A DNA stretch of 64,000 nucleotides from Streptomyces typhae (GTDB lineage: Bacteria > Actinomycetota > Actinomycetes > Streptomycetales > Streptomycetaceae): contig NZ_WPNZ01000024.1 in NCBI RefSeq assembly GCF_009755605.1, forward strand, positions 62,001-126,000. The letters run 5' to 3'. The notes beneath the pieces are model-generated. The model made no database searches. It had not been told where the DNA came from and was given only the letters and a program-made list of their open reading frames with translations. The translations under genes were made by a program, and so were the position numbers. This document shows positions 12,001-19,600 of this stretch, piece after piece. Positions within the stretch are counted from its first letter, which is position 1, and each line of letters opens with the position of its first letter.

Positions 12001-12157
12001 CAGGCGGATGCGGGAGTTCTGGGAGCGGCGCGCGGGCGGCGGCTACCACGTGGAGCCGCTCGCCTGCGACCACTGGGAGATGCTGGAGAGCGACGAGGTG
12101 CGCCAGGTGGCCGCCCTCGTACGCTCCGAACTGGGCCCCGGCCTCGGTCCTCAGTGA
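2..12157 (+). CDS. Nonribosomal peptide synthetase, 3' part, with N-methylating modules and terminal thioesterase
   Basis: The frame is open from the window edge, so the true start lies upstream. Domain order by approximate base position: tail of an A domain interrupted by a methyltransferase (1-250), carrier (LGGHSLL, 395), C (580-2000, HHIAGDGW at 1097), A (2110-3450, YTSGSTGRPKG at 2563), inserted SAM methyltransferase (3480-4230, LELGVGSG at 3650), A tail, carrier (4890), C (5070-6400), A (6470-7900), carrier with GGDS (8065), C (8290-9600, HHVLFDGWS), A (9660-11130), carrier (VGGTS, 11272), type I thioesterase (11455-12150, GLSFGG at 11670; late His in ACDHWE). It would join the last residues of a peptide and release it. 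The residues before base 125 match the post-methyltransferase part of the next module, so two consecutive modules appear to N-methylate. Specificity residues read by eye are DAWMTGAVC, DAGTTAAVC and DVFSVAAYA; I would not name substrates from them. A 12-bp tandem repeat lies inside the first C domain. Confidence 0.96.
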   Translation, partial: AAQCFDALVFTEGPGTGRALTGTCLPPDHADAPLANDPAAAVRIGALVGALRDRLKELLPAHLVPAAVLAVAELPLNANGKLDRRALPAPDFAARTTGRAPRTPREALLCGLFAEVLGLDRVGVDDDFFALGGHSLLATKLISRLRAALGAEVGLRTVFAHPTAAGLALRLDGSARARTPLTRRSERPGRLPLSAAQRRLWFLHQYQASPTYNMPFTLHLTGELDVEALESALHDVIARHETLRTVFPQADGGPHQRVLDVDEVHRHHRIALSARQVHGEDELSECLTEAARRPFDLAAALPVRASLFRTGGETGAETGAETGAETGAETGAETGAETGAETGTERHEADGRRTGAGTHVLALVIHHIAGDGWSLAPLARDLTAAYRARTAGTAPDWEPLPVSYADYTLWQRDLLGDETDPRSLFGEQYAYWAEQLAGLPETTTLPGDRPRPADLDYSGDRLRRAFPPALHRGVTELAHTSGATPFMVLQATMAALLSRLGAGDDIAIGSGIAGRTDEGLKDLVGLFVNMLVLRTDTSGDPTVADLLAQVRETSLAAYTHQDVPFDALVEKLNPQRSTSHHPLFQIALVLQNNEEAGYELPGLRARVDDRGTGTARYDLMLSLTETFGERGAPAGITLTAEYSTELFDAATIDTLITRWQRLLTAAVADPAQRIGHIDLLSAEERRELTAPTGPDERTVAEATFPELFAAQVRRDPGALAVEAGDTVWSYADLDARANRVAHWLTGRGIGPESLVAVAMPRCAEQVALSLGVLKAGAAHLPLDLEYPAERIAYMVEDAAPAMVLTTADALAGLPRGLAVDTVAVDTDDVQEAWRQAPDTDPDVALAPAHAAYVIYTSGSTGRPKGVTVTHAGLAALAATTRERLAVEPTSRILQVASPSFDAAFWELVQSLACGAALVVPPWRRVVGDDLHQVLAERRITHVMLPPSVVATLPDEAPRTLDALRVLTVGGEACPRALAAKWGAGRRVVNAYGPTETTVCATVSAPLTDGAAPIGTAVADGRVRVLDDRLTPVPPGAAGEAYVCGPSLARGYHGRKALTAERFVANPYGPPGTRMYRTGDLVRLRADGQLEYLGRADDQVKINGLRIEPGEIETVLADHPSVARSVVTVHAANGTKRLVAYVVPDLDGTQQVTESQQQVDEWEQIYDDVYSTAGTQWGEDFNGWNSSYTGAPIDLDAMRDWRDAAVRRITCREPRRVLELGVGSGLLMAHVLPHVEEYWATDLSSQVIGRLTREVAEAGYADKVTLLHRHADDVSGLPVGHFDTVVLNSVIQYFPHAAYLDQVLAQAFTLLRTGGRILVGDVRNAGSLHLFAAGVHHARSGRDAAAAPSAARAAVERAMLTEPELVLDPEWFARWGTRHGAAGVDIRLKSGAAHNELTRHRYEVVLHKPGTPVEDVSGAPSVAWGHQVTDLPGLADLVRARQGQVLRVTGIPNARVDGEVALAVDARLMPPRAGHPALDPQQLGDWAATRGFGSVLTWADAGDCFDALLSADPGTTARALTGVYVPSGRGDKKLASDPAAAGGIGALVGSLRGYLQERLPAHLVPASVVAIASVPLTANGKLDRQALPAPDLGPQPGGRGPRTLREELLCDLFAEVLDVERVGIDDDFFDLGGHSLLATKLISRIRTALGAEVELRIFFAHPSVAALAPHLDTGGRIRTPLTRREERPDHLPLSFAQQRLWFLHQYEGPSPTYNMAFVLRMDGQLDVAALESALHDVIARHETLRTVFPEDADGRPHQHVLPPERARPPLTVRAVPGADEAARAVAEGARHTFDLAADVPVRPTLLRTGTDAHVLALVIHHIAGDGWSVAPLARDLATAYTARTGGASPAWEPLPVSYADYTLWQRDLLGEPGDPDSLFGEQYAYWAEQLAGLPETTTLPGDRPRPAALDYSGDVLTASFGPELHRAVVELARSSDATPFMVLQATMAALLTRLGVGEDIAIGSGIAGRTDEGLTDLVGLFVNTLVLRTDTSGDPTFAELLNRVRKSSLAAYTHQDVPFEALVERLNPQRSTSYHPLFQIALVLQNNEEGRFDLPGVRVGVGFAGTGTSRYDMLLSLSETFEDRTEPAGIQVAVEYSTELYDAATVETLITRWERLLTTAVTHPTHRISYAALLTDAERAELLAAERAEAPHHIAQSTFPELFAARVGQDPDALAVEADDTVWSYADLDARANRIAHWLIGRGAGPESLVGVAMPRCADQVAVALGVLKAGAAYLPVDLEYPADRIAYMVADAAPAAILTTADCLAELPLGLPVDVVAVDTEATRAAWHQAPDTAPRTSVAPAHPAYVIYTSGSTGRPKGVTVTHAGLAALGTTKRERLAIGPASRVLQVASPSFDAAFGELVQALTSGAALVVPRQRRLVGDDLYQTLAERKVTHVTLPPSVVATLPETAPGTLPSLTALTMAGETCPPGLVDAWARGRCVVNAYGPTEATVCATLSAPLTTGPAPIGTASADVRTRVLDERLAPVPAGTPGELYLAGPSLARGYRNRPALTAERFVADPYGLAGARMYRTGDVVRRLPDGQLEYLGRGDDQVKVRGLRIEPAEIEAVLTRHPGVARAVVVVRENRGSAQLVGYVVAGGAGVRVKELRRFAAARLPDFMVPAAFVVLDALPLTPNGKLDKAALPRPDSSAGTTHREPGTATERLLATVVAEVLGLERVGVDDDFFAVGGDSIRSVQVVSRARAHGIALTPRQIFEHRTVAHLAALAAGPAGAALPGSRPGSADKPLVAVAPEDREAWQRTYPGLAEVWPVTAAQSGLLFESSLADVSYDAYHVHFVLRLGGTVEPERMRTAAQALLDRHAALRTAFTTGATGDQVQLVVDGVRLPWQVVDLQNLDAACRDAALDRLIAEDRAVPFDPAVPPLLRMTLAHTGADRAELLLSVHHVLFDGWSMPLMVADLLHLYAHGGNAGDAAAQLPPARPYRAFLGWLAEQDQEAAAAAWAAELDGVTEPTLLAGPPPAGPVERSDAGHVELRVPPRTVRALQDRAADLGITLNTVLQGAWGLLVGHLTGRQDVVFGTTVSGRPPQVAHVDEMVGLFVNGLPVRVRYAPGDTLAQVLTSLQERQAVLLDHHHHGLSEIQKATGLRTLFDTMLVFESIPVDRPRLGAAAAASGLTVTGTRAISGTHYPLTVIAEPDLRMDFQYRDGAFDRAAVEAIVARLARILDQVAADPDTPLARLDLLSDAERDLLGRVNDTAVDVPPWTVDRLIAERAAQCPDATAVTDGSIRLSYAELRARTGRLARELRARGAGPETVVGLALPRTADLVVGMLAVLEAGAAYLPIDPAYPSARLDQILADARPALVLTSTTTAHALPTTHDVPRLCVEDVDLGSPAPSAGSAGEPPRVRPDNAAYVMYTSGSTGTPKGVTLTHRTLVNGALLLADSTGITARTRTLTATSVNFDVSVFEILTTLAAGGTVEVVRDLLAVGERGGWSGGLISAVPSVLAELLDQLGDDALRADSVVLAGEALPAPLVQRLRRAVPGARIVNAYGQTEAFYATAFTADEDLPDTGAVPIGAPLGNMRAHVLGPALTPLPPGAVGEVYVAGHLARGYHGRRALTAERFVADPYGPPGARMYRTGDLARRTPEGQLVYAGRADDQTKIRGIRVEPAEIEAALVRHPNIDRAAVVVAAEHGAPHLLACLVPGDPAVGGPSDGQLRAFLGERLPTYLVPSHFLTLDRLPLTPNGKLDRAALIERASVERPDQVNRANPRDHAEWTLYQLWRRVLLTADIGIRDSFFDVGGTSISAIKLAHAIREELGEDISVRDLLLHPTIEELAERLRHGASDTPPSDLIAFREGDGHARVLCVHPAGGTAFCYLSLAKELPDTVGVYGIQAPGLHQGGAFLTTVEAMAEAYEELVAPLLDGAPLVVVGLSFGGLVAHELGRRLAAAGHTRLSVVLLDAPGTEDAAARAAVGPVGMDEFRDKLVKFNGMYPGIEDQQIERYFQVYNNNRSAIAAYAPPPTAARTVFVQAVEEAMPEDLRRRMREFWERRAGGGYHVEPLACDHWEMLESDEVRQVAALVRSELGPGLGPQ
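938..1033 (+). repeat. In-frame 12-bp tandem repeat, 8 copies, inside an NRPS C domain
   Basis: Eight consecutive 12-bp units, about GAGACCGGTGCR, encode seven Glu-Thr-Gly-Ala tetrapeptides and a final Glu-Thr-Gly-Thr. The repeat sits between the N-terminal half of the C domain and its HHxxxDG motif. The homologous C domain near 5400 lacks it, so it looks like a recent slippage expansion of a surface loop. Confidence 0.95.
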
Positions 12158-12179
12158 GGTGGACGGGGCCCGGCCGGGG

Positions 12180-13430
12180 TCAGAACCGGGTGTCGTCGGC
12201 CACCGGGACGGAGGCGGGGGCCGGGGCGGGCGAGCGCTCGAACTTGGCGGCCGCCGGGGGCTTGGTGCCGCAGAAGGCCGGTTCGAGGGTGTTGGTCAGG
12301 GCCTGCGTCACGCCGCTGTTGTTGGAGGCGTTGGCGACGGCCACGACCGTGCGGCGGCCGTCGCGGGTGGCGAAGGACTGGGTCTGGTAGCCCTGGACGA
12401 TGCCGCCGTGGCCGTACACCTTGGCGCAGGACAGGGTGATCTCGCGCAGCCCGAGGCCGTAGGAGACCTTCGCCGTCGGGGTGGGCAGCACGGTCGTCAT
12501 CTGCCCCACCGACTCGTCGGAGAGCAGCCCGCCGGAGTCGCCCGCGAGCAGCGCCGAGAGGAAGGTGTCGAGGTCGGCGGCGGAGGAGATGACAGCGCCC
12601 GCGCTGCCCACCCACGAGCCGTTCTGCTCGGTGGAGTCCAGGAGCGGCTTGGTGCGGTCGTCGTTCGTCAGATAGCCGGTGACGTGCGCCCCGGCGATCT
12701 TCTTGGACGGGACCACGTACGACGTCTTGCGCAGCTTGAGCGGCTTGATGATCTGCGTGCGCAGGTTCTCGGCGTAGGACGTGCCGGTGATGTGCTCCAC
12801 GGCCATGCCGAGGAGGACGAAGTTGGTGTTCGAGTACGAGTAGCGTTCCCCCGGCGTGAACTGCTTGCCGTGCTTCACCGACAGCGCCACCAGGTCGGCG
12901 GGCTGGTAGACGGTGTTGCGGATGCGCTTCTCGAACGCGCTGGTGGTCTCCTCGCCGGGCTGCTCCAGGAGGTCGTTGGTGTGGTCGAAGACCCCCGAGC
13001 GGTGCTGGAGCACCTGGCGGCCGGTCATCTCCCAGTCCGCGGGCAGGGTGCCCGCCGGGAGGTAGTCGCGCAGCGGCTCGTCGAGGTCGATGCGGCCCTG
13101 CTCGGCGAGGCGCAGCACGAGGACGGACGTGAACATCTTGGAGTTGCTGCCCACCCGGAACCGCCGGTCGGTCTTCATCGGCGTGCCGCCGAGGTTCGAC
13201 TTGCCGACGGCGACGCGCAGGTCGCGGCTCGCGTCGTCGCGGTCGTGCACGACGGCGAAGGCGCCGGGCGCGCCCGCGGCGACGGTGCGGTCCAGGGCGG
13301 CGCGCACCGGCGCCGGATCGGCCTTCGGACCGCTCGCGGGCCCGGCCACGGCCGTCGTCGCTCCCAGTGCCGCGAACACGACGCCGGTCACGGTCACCGT
13401 CGCGGTACGGGTGAACTTGGTTCCTGCCAT
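12180..13430 (-). CDS. Secreted serine hydrolase, D-alanyl-D-alanine carboxypeptidase / class C beta-lactamase family (S12)
   Basis: 416 residues. An N-terminal signal sequence (about residues 1-30) ends near TAVAG. The penicillin-recognising triad is visible: S95-N-S-K98, Y199-S-N201 and H341-G-G in place of KTG. This is the pattern of the Streptomyces R61-type DD-peptidases, and the stretch around YSYSNTNF matches that group closely. It probably acts outside the cell on peptidoglycan stem peptides or related amides. The ATG at 13430 is chosen because it begins the signal peptide and is preceded by a G-rich ribosome site. It converges on the NRPS with a 22-base gap and lies downstream of the hybrid NRPS-PKS on the same strand, separated by a hairpin. 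A cluster-linked role in self-resistance or peptide processing is possible but not shown. Confidence 0.9.
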   Translation of the reverse strand: MAGTKFTRTATVTVTGVVFAALGATTAVAGPASGPKADPAPVRAALDRTVAAGAPGAFAVVHDRDDASRDLRVAVGKSNLGGTPMKTDRRFRVGSNSKMFTSVLVLRLAEQGRIDLDEPLRDYLPAGTLPADWEMTGRQVLQHRSGVFDHTNDLLEQPGEETTSAFEKRIRNTVYQPADLVALSVKHGKQFTPGERYSYSNTNFVLLGMAVEHITGTSYAENLRTQIIKPLKLRKTSYVVPSKKIAGAHVTGYLTNDDRTKPLLDSTEQNGSWVGSAGAVISSAADLDTFLSALLAGDSGGLLSDESVGQMTTVLPTPTAKVSYGLGLREITLSCAKVYGHGGIVQGYQTQSFATRDGRRTVVAVANASNNSGVTQALTNTLEPAFCGTKPPAAAKFERSPAPAPASVPVADDTRF

Positions 13431-13549
13431 CAGGTGTTGCCCCCACCTATTGTTGTGCGCTGCATGAGGGCGGGCATCGGTCGGTGCCCGCCTGGCGTGA
13501 TCGTATAGGCAGGTGACGGAGGGTTGGCTTCCGGCGCGTGCGGGGCGGG

Positions 13550-13577
13550 CGTACGGGCAGGACGGTGTGCCCGTACG
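13550..13577 (-). terminator. Hairpin downstream of the NRPS-PKS gene
   Basis: A perfect 10-bp inverted repeat (CGTACGGGCA / TGCCCGTACG) with an 8-base loop begins about 39 bases past the stop of the hybrid gene. A second hairpin with 8-bp arms (GGCGGGCA/TGCCCGCC) lies at 13469-13492, just before the serine hydrolase start. Neither has a clear U-tract, as is usual in Streptomyces. Confidence 0.6.
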
Positions 13578-13615
13578 GTCGACGGCGTCTGCCCTCGCGC
13601 GGGCCGGGGCGCTGC

Positions 13616-16600
13616 CTACCCGGCCTCGTGCGGCGCGTCCGGCAGGGACTCGGCGTTGACGGCGGCGGCCACCGCCCGCACCTGCGGGGCGCTGACGACG
13701 CCGTAGTGCGTGGCGTCGAGGACGTCGCAGGACCTCAGCCGCGGCAACTCCGCCCGCCAGGCTCGCTGCTGGTCGCCCACCGGCCCCGGCGGCGGCAGGT
13801 CCGCCACGGGACGGCCCGCCAGCCACACCCGCGCGGGGGTGCCGGTCAGCCGGGGCAGCTCGTGCCGCGCCATGCCTGCCACGTTGGCTCGGCAGCAGCG
13901 GGCGAGGCGCCGCGCGTACGCCGTGGCCGCCTCGGCCGACGGACCCGTGGCCGCCCCGGCCGACGGACCCGTGGCCGCACCGGAGCCCTGCCCCAGCTCG
14001 TGCGCGAAGACCGCCTCGAACTGCGTCTCGTCGTACGCCCGGAACAGCCGCGCGGCGTCCGGGGGCGGCGGGTCGAGCAGATACAGCCGGGTGGCCGGGC
14101 GCCCCGACGCCTCCGCCTCGGCGGCCATGGCGTGCGCCACCCAGGCGCCGAACGACCAGCCCGCCAGGCGCCAGCGCCACGTGCCGTGCGGGAAGCGGGC
14201 CTGGAGCGCCGCGTGGTAGTGGCGGGCCCGTTCGGCGATCGACCAGCCGGGCAGGTCCGCGCGGCGCAGCGCCGGGTCGGCGATCAGGCAGACCGTGAGG
14301 CGGGGGTCCAGCTCGGAGACCAGGGCCCGGTACGCCTGGATGTCACCGCCGACCGGATGCACCAGGCAGATCAGGTCCCGGCTCGTCCCCTCCTGCCACA
14401 CCTCCACGGACACGAGGTGCTCCGGCACGGCGGCGCTGAGGCGGGAGCGCACCTCGTTGAGGCTGACCCGGTGGCTCAGTTCGGAGAGTTCCACGTCGAC
14501 GCCGTAGTGCTGCTCCACCTTGGCGATCAGGTCGAGCAGCGTCAGCGAGTCGGCGCCGTGGTCGTACAGCGAGGCGTCCGGGTCGAGGCCGTCGACGCCG
14601 AGGAGGGAGCGCACCCAGCCGTCGAGCCGCTCGGCGACCTCATCGGTGCTGCGGCCGGGGGCCTCGTGCGGGGCCGGCGGCGGCCGGGTGTCCGCGGGCG
14701 CCGCGTAGAACTCGCGTGCACGCTCGATGCCGGTGGTGGATACCAGGAGGTGCGGCAGGCCGAGGTGCAGCGCCCTGGCGAACAGCCGCTGCCCCTCCGC
14801 CACCGCGAGGCCGACCGCGAGGTGCGCCTGGTGCCGGGCGTCGGTCGGGAGGGCGTCGCGGGCCATGCCCGCCTCGCTCCAGATGTCCCAGCCGATGCCG
14901 AGCCGCACCGTGGTTCCGGTGTCGCCCGACGAGTGGCGGGCGAAGCCGTCGAGGAGGCCGCCCGCGGCGGCGTAGTCGAACTGTCCGACGCCCCCGAACT
15001 GCGCCGCCATCGACGAGCAGTACACGGCGAAGTCCGGGCGGTGCCGCTCCACGAGCCGCTCCACCAGGAGAGCGCCCCGCAGCTTGGCCTCCGTGACCCG
15101 CCGTACGGCGGCACGGTCGCGGCGCGCGACGAGGCCGCCGCCCGCTTCACCCGCGGCGTGCACCACACCGTCGACGCGGGGAGCGCAACCCTCGATCCGC
15201 TTCAGGATCACGTCGAGCGGCTCCGTCGCCAGATCGGCCTCGACCAGCTCGACGCGGTCGGCCCACGGCGCCAGGCCGTCGGGGAGCCGAGGGCGCCGTG
15301 AGGTGAGGACGACCCGGCAGTCCGACCGCGCGAGCAGCCAGGCCGCGAGTGCGCCGCCGATCCCGCCGGTGCCGCCGAGCACCACATAAGTGCCGGTCCC
15401 CGCGTCGGGCGTACCCGGTCCCGTCCCCTCGGACGGACCGGGTACGCCGGGTACGCCGAGCACATCGGGTACGTCGAGTACGTCGGCGGTGGGGACGGGG
15501 AGCAGTGCCTGCCGCCACCAGTAGCCCTTCCGCAGCGCCAGCCGCCGTGGCAGGGCCTTCGAGGCGTCGGCCCCGGCGGTCAGCGCGGCCAGGGCGGCGG
15601 CCCATTCGCCGGGGTCAGCGGAGGGCAGGTCGAGCCAGCGGCCGTCGACGGCGCACTCCTGCGGCAGCACCTCCGCGGCGCCCGCGAGGAGCCCCGACTC
15701 CGGTCGCAGCACGTCGCCTTCGACCGGCTGGGCGCGGTACGAGAGCCACCAGGGCCGCACGCGCAGCACGTCCCGGACGTCGGCCGCCGCCTGCGTGAGG
15801 GCCGCTGGGGTGTCCAGGCAGGCCCACCGGGCGCGGTCGACGCTGTCCTCGCCCACGGGGCCGGCCACCGCGAGCGGCAGCGCGTGCAGCCAGTCGACGT
15901 CCGTCGGCCCCGACGGACCCGAGGAGCCCGCGGCGGCCAGCGCGTGGAGCAACTGCCGCAGTGAGGCGGGCTCGGCGGGATCCACCTCGTAGACGTCCTC
16001 CGCGACGCGGGCGAAAGCGGGACCTGCGCCGACCCGTACCACCCGCTCGTACACCGCGGCGAAGGGGCGCAGCGCCTCCGGGGGCAGCGGCGCGGCGGCC
16101 ATCGCCACCAGGAGCGCGGGTGTGCGCGGACCCGCCGGGGTGCGGGCGCGGCCGAGGCGCACCCAGTGCGGCTGGTGCAGCCAGTCGGCCTCGGGCAGCC
16201 GCTGCGGCCGGCCGGTGCCGCCTTCGGTGGCCGCCCCCGCGGCCGCGGGGGCGGCGCGCCGGAAGTCGTACTCGGTGAGGTGGAAGGCCGGTGGGGGGAA
16301 GTCCCAGGGTGCCTGGGCAGGACCCGGGGGCCAGACGACGGTCCGGCCCGCGAGCCAGGCGTCGGCGAGCTCCGGGGCCGCCGTGCGGTGCGTGGCGGTG
16401 CAGGGAGTCGGATCCGCTGGGGCTGCCGTGTCCACGCCGGGCGCTTCGGCGGCGGCCAGCGTACGCAGCCAGGCCACGGCGGCCCCGGCGTCGGGGCAGA
16501 CCGCCGCGGCCCGCCGGCGCCGCGCGGGCCGTCCGGCCTGGAGATGGCGCAGGACGCGGCCGTACGCCTCCGGGCGCGCCGCCAGGTAGTCGGCGACGCG

Positions 16601-19600
16601 GGCGGCGTCGGCGCGCAGCCCCGCGGAACTGCTGCTGGACAGCACCAGGCAGTACGTCGGATCCGGCTGCGCCGCCGGGACGGCCTCGTCAGGGGCGCGG
16701 GCTGCTTCGAGTACGAGATGGGCGTTGGTGCCGCCGATGCCGAAGCTGCTCACGGCCGCGACGCGGGGCCGCCCCGCGGGCCAGGGACTCGCCTCGGTCG
16801 GGATGTGGAAAGGGGCCGCGTCGAGGGCGAGGTGGGGGTTCAGCCGGTGGAAGTCCGCGGTGGGCGGGATCACCCCGTGGTGCACGGCGAGCGCGGCCCG
16901 TACGAGTCCGACGACGCCCGCCGCGGCACCGAGATGACCGATCTGGCTCTTCACCGACGTCAGCGCACAGCGGCCCGCGCCGCCCGCGTCGTCCGCGCTC
17001 CCGTCGCCCGCGCGGTCCGCGCCGTCCGCACCCGGCGCGTCCGGGAGCCCGAAGGCCTGCCGCAGGGCACCGACCTCGACGGGGTCGCCGAGCCGCGTAC
17101 CGGTGCCGTGTGCCTCGACATAGCCGATGTCGGCGCCGGTACGGCCGCTGCGGCGCAGCGCGGTACGGATCACCTCGCGCTGCCCGGCGAGCGACGGCGC
17201 GCTGTAACCGATCTTCCCCGCGCCGTCGTTGTTCAGGGCCGAGCCGGTGATCACCGCGTACACGGTGTCGCCGTCCCTGCGCGCGCTCCGCAGCGGCTTC
17301 AGGACCACCACGCCGACACCGCTCGCCCCGACGGTCCCGTCCGCGTCGTCGCTGAACGGGCGGCAGTGTCCGTCCTTGGAGAAGATGTGCTGCGGCCGGT
17401 AGGCGTAGCCGTCGGTCAGGAGGGTGTCGACGAGCACGCCGCCCGCGAGCATCACGTCGGCGTCGCCCTGGCGCAGCAGCCCCGCCGCGACGTGCACCGC
17501 CACCAGCGAACTGGCGCACGCCGCCTGCACGGTGAAGGCGGGGCCCGACAGATCGAGGTGGTAGGCCACCTTGGTGGTGAGGAAGTCCTTGTCGTGGTGC
17601 AGGGCCATGTGGAAGCTGTCGGGCACCTGCTCCGGGTCGCCGTCGCGGAGCAGCGACTGGAAGTAGGTGTTCTCGCCGCACCCGGCGACGAGCCCGACGC
17701 GCCGGGCGGCCGGGTCGGTGACACCGGCGTGCGCGAGGGCCTGGACGGAACTCATCAGCAGGTGCCGCTGCTGCGGGTCCATCAGCCGGGCCTCCTGGCG
17801 GCTGATGCCGAAGTGCTCGGGGTCGAAGGAGAGCAGGCCGGACATCTGGCTGCGCGCGCCGACCAGGCCGTCGGCGGCGTCGAAGTGCTCGATGCCGCGG
17901 GCGCCCGTGCACACCAGGTCCCAGAAGGCGGCGAGGTCGTCGGCGCCGGGCAGCCGGACCGCCATGCCGACGACGGCGACGGGTTCGTCGGCGGCGGGCA
18001 CGGGCTCAGGCGCGCCCCGGGTGACCGGGCCGGGCACCGTCGTTCTTTCGAGGAACGCCGCGAGCCGCCGCACCGTCACGTGCTCGAACAGGTCGGGGAC
18101 GGTGAAGCGCAGGCCGGGCTCGGCGGTGCACCGCAGGTGGAAGCGCATCAGGTCGAGGCTGGACGCCCCGGCGTCGAAGAAGCGCTCGTCGGGCCCGACG
18201 GGAAGTCCGACGACCTCTTCGAACAGGGCGCTGAGCCGGACCTCGGACGAGGAGAGGCCCGCGTCGGCATCCGGCCCCGTGACCGCTTCGGGGTCCCGCA
18301 GTTCTTCGCCGGGAACGGTGAGCGCCGCCCGCCGGTCCAGCTTGCCGCTGGGGGCGAGGGGCAGCGCGCGCAGCCTCCGGAAGCGGTCGATGCGGATGTA
18401 CGGGGGCAGCAGGGGCGCCAGATGGCGGGAGAGGACGGCCGGGGTGACGGCGTGCGGGGCGGCGCCGTCACGCAGCTGCACGCAGGCGACGAGCCGGTCG
18501 GTGTCGTCCCGTACGACCACGGCGTTGGCGATGTCCGGGTGCCGGAGGAGCGCGGCCTCGACCTGCCCCAGTTCGAGGCGGTGGCCGCTCACCTTGATCT
18601 GCTGGTCGTCGCGGCCCAGGTAGTGCAGCAGGCCGTCCGCGTCGAAGCGGGCCACGTCGCCGCTGCGGTAGAAGGTGCCGAGGCCGGGCAGGTCGACGAA
18701 GCGCTCCGCGTCGAGGGCGGGGTCGCCGAGGTAGCAGGGGGCGGCCATGGGACCGCCGATGAGGAGCCGGCCGGGACGCCCCGGCGGTACGGCTTCGTCG
18801 GCGTCGTCGACGACCCGCAGCCAGGCGCCCGCGACCGGGCGCCCGATGGCGGGCCGCTCCGGCCAGTCCGCCGGGTCCCCCTCCAGGCACAGGGCGCTGA
18901 CCACGTGTGTCTCGGTCGGCCCGTAGTGGTTGAACAGGCGTGCGCCGGGCAGCCCGGCGAACCAGCGGCGGATGGCGTCCGTGCACAGCAGCTGCTCGCC
19001 CGCGGTGACGACCTCGCGCAGCCGCGAGGGGTGGCGGCCGAGGCGGACGCCGTGTTCGGCGAGGACCTGGAGCGCCACGTACGGCAGATGGAGGCGCTCG
19101 ATCCCGTCGGCTTCGAGCCGGTCGAGGAGCGCGGGCGCGTCCTGGCGCAGACCGGGACGCACGAGATGGAGCAGACCGCCGCCGCACAGCGTGCCGAAGA
19201 CCTCCTGGAAGGAGACGTCGAAGGACAGCATGGCGAACTGCTGGGTGACGGCGGGCGCCGCGAGCCCGCCGGACTCGCGCTGCCACTGGAGCAGATTGCA
19301 CAGGGTGCGGTCGGGCACCCGCACGCCCTTGGGCACGCCGGTGGAGCCGGAGGTGAACAGGGTGTACAGCGGCCGCAGTCCGTCGTGCGGCCCGGCGTGC
19401 GGCCCGCTGTGCGGCCCGGCGTGCGACCCGCTGTGCGGCCCGCTGTGCGGCCCGGCGTGCGACCCGCTGAGCGGAGGCAGCGCCCCGGCCGCCGCACCCG
19501 TGGCCGGCGCGGTGTCCGGGAGCACGACGGGACGGCGCGGCAGCCCGGCAGGGGCGAAGGCGTCGAGCCCATCCGCGCCGGTCCCGCCGTTCCCGCCGTT

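Noticed and set aside
6806..12073. A minus-strand open frame of about 1750 codons opposite the first NRPS
   Set aside because: Composition is Gly/Val/Asp/Glu-rich without any domain, and it exactly mirrors a well-defined NRPS. In DNA of this GC content stop-free antisense frames are expected.
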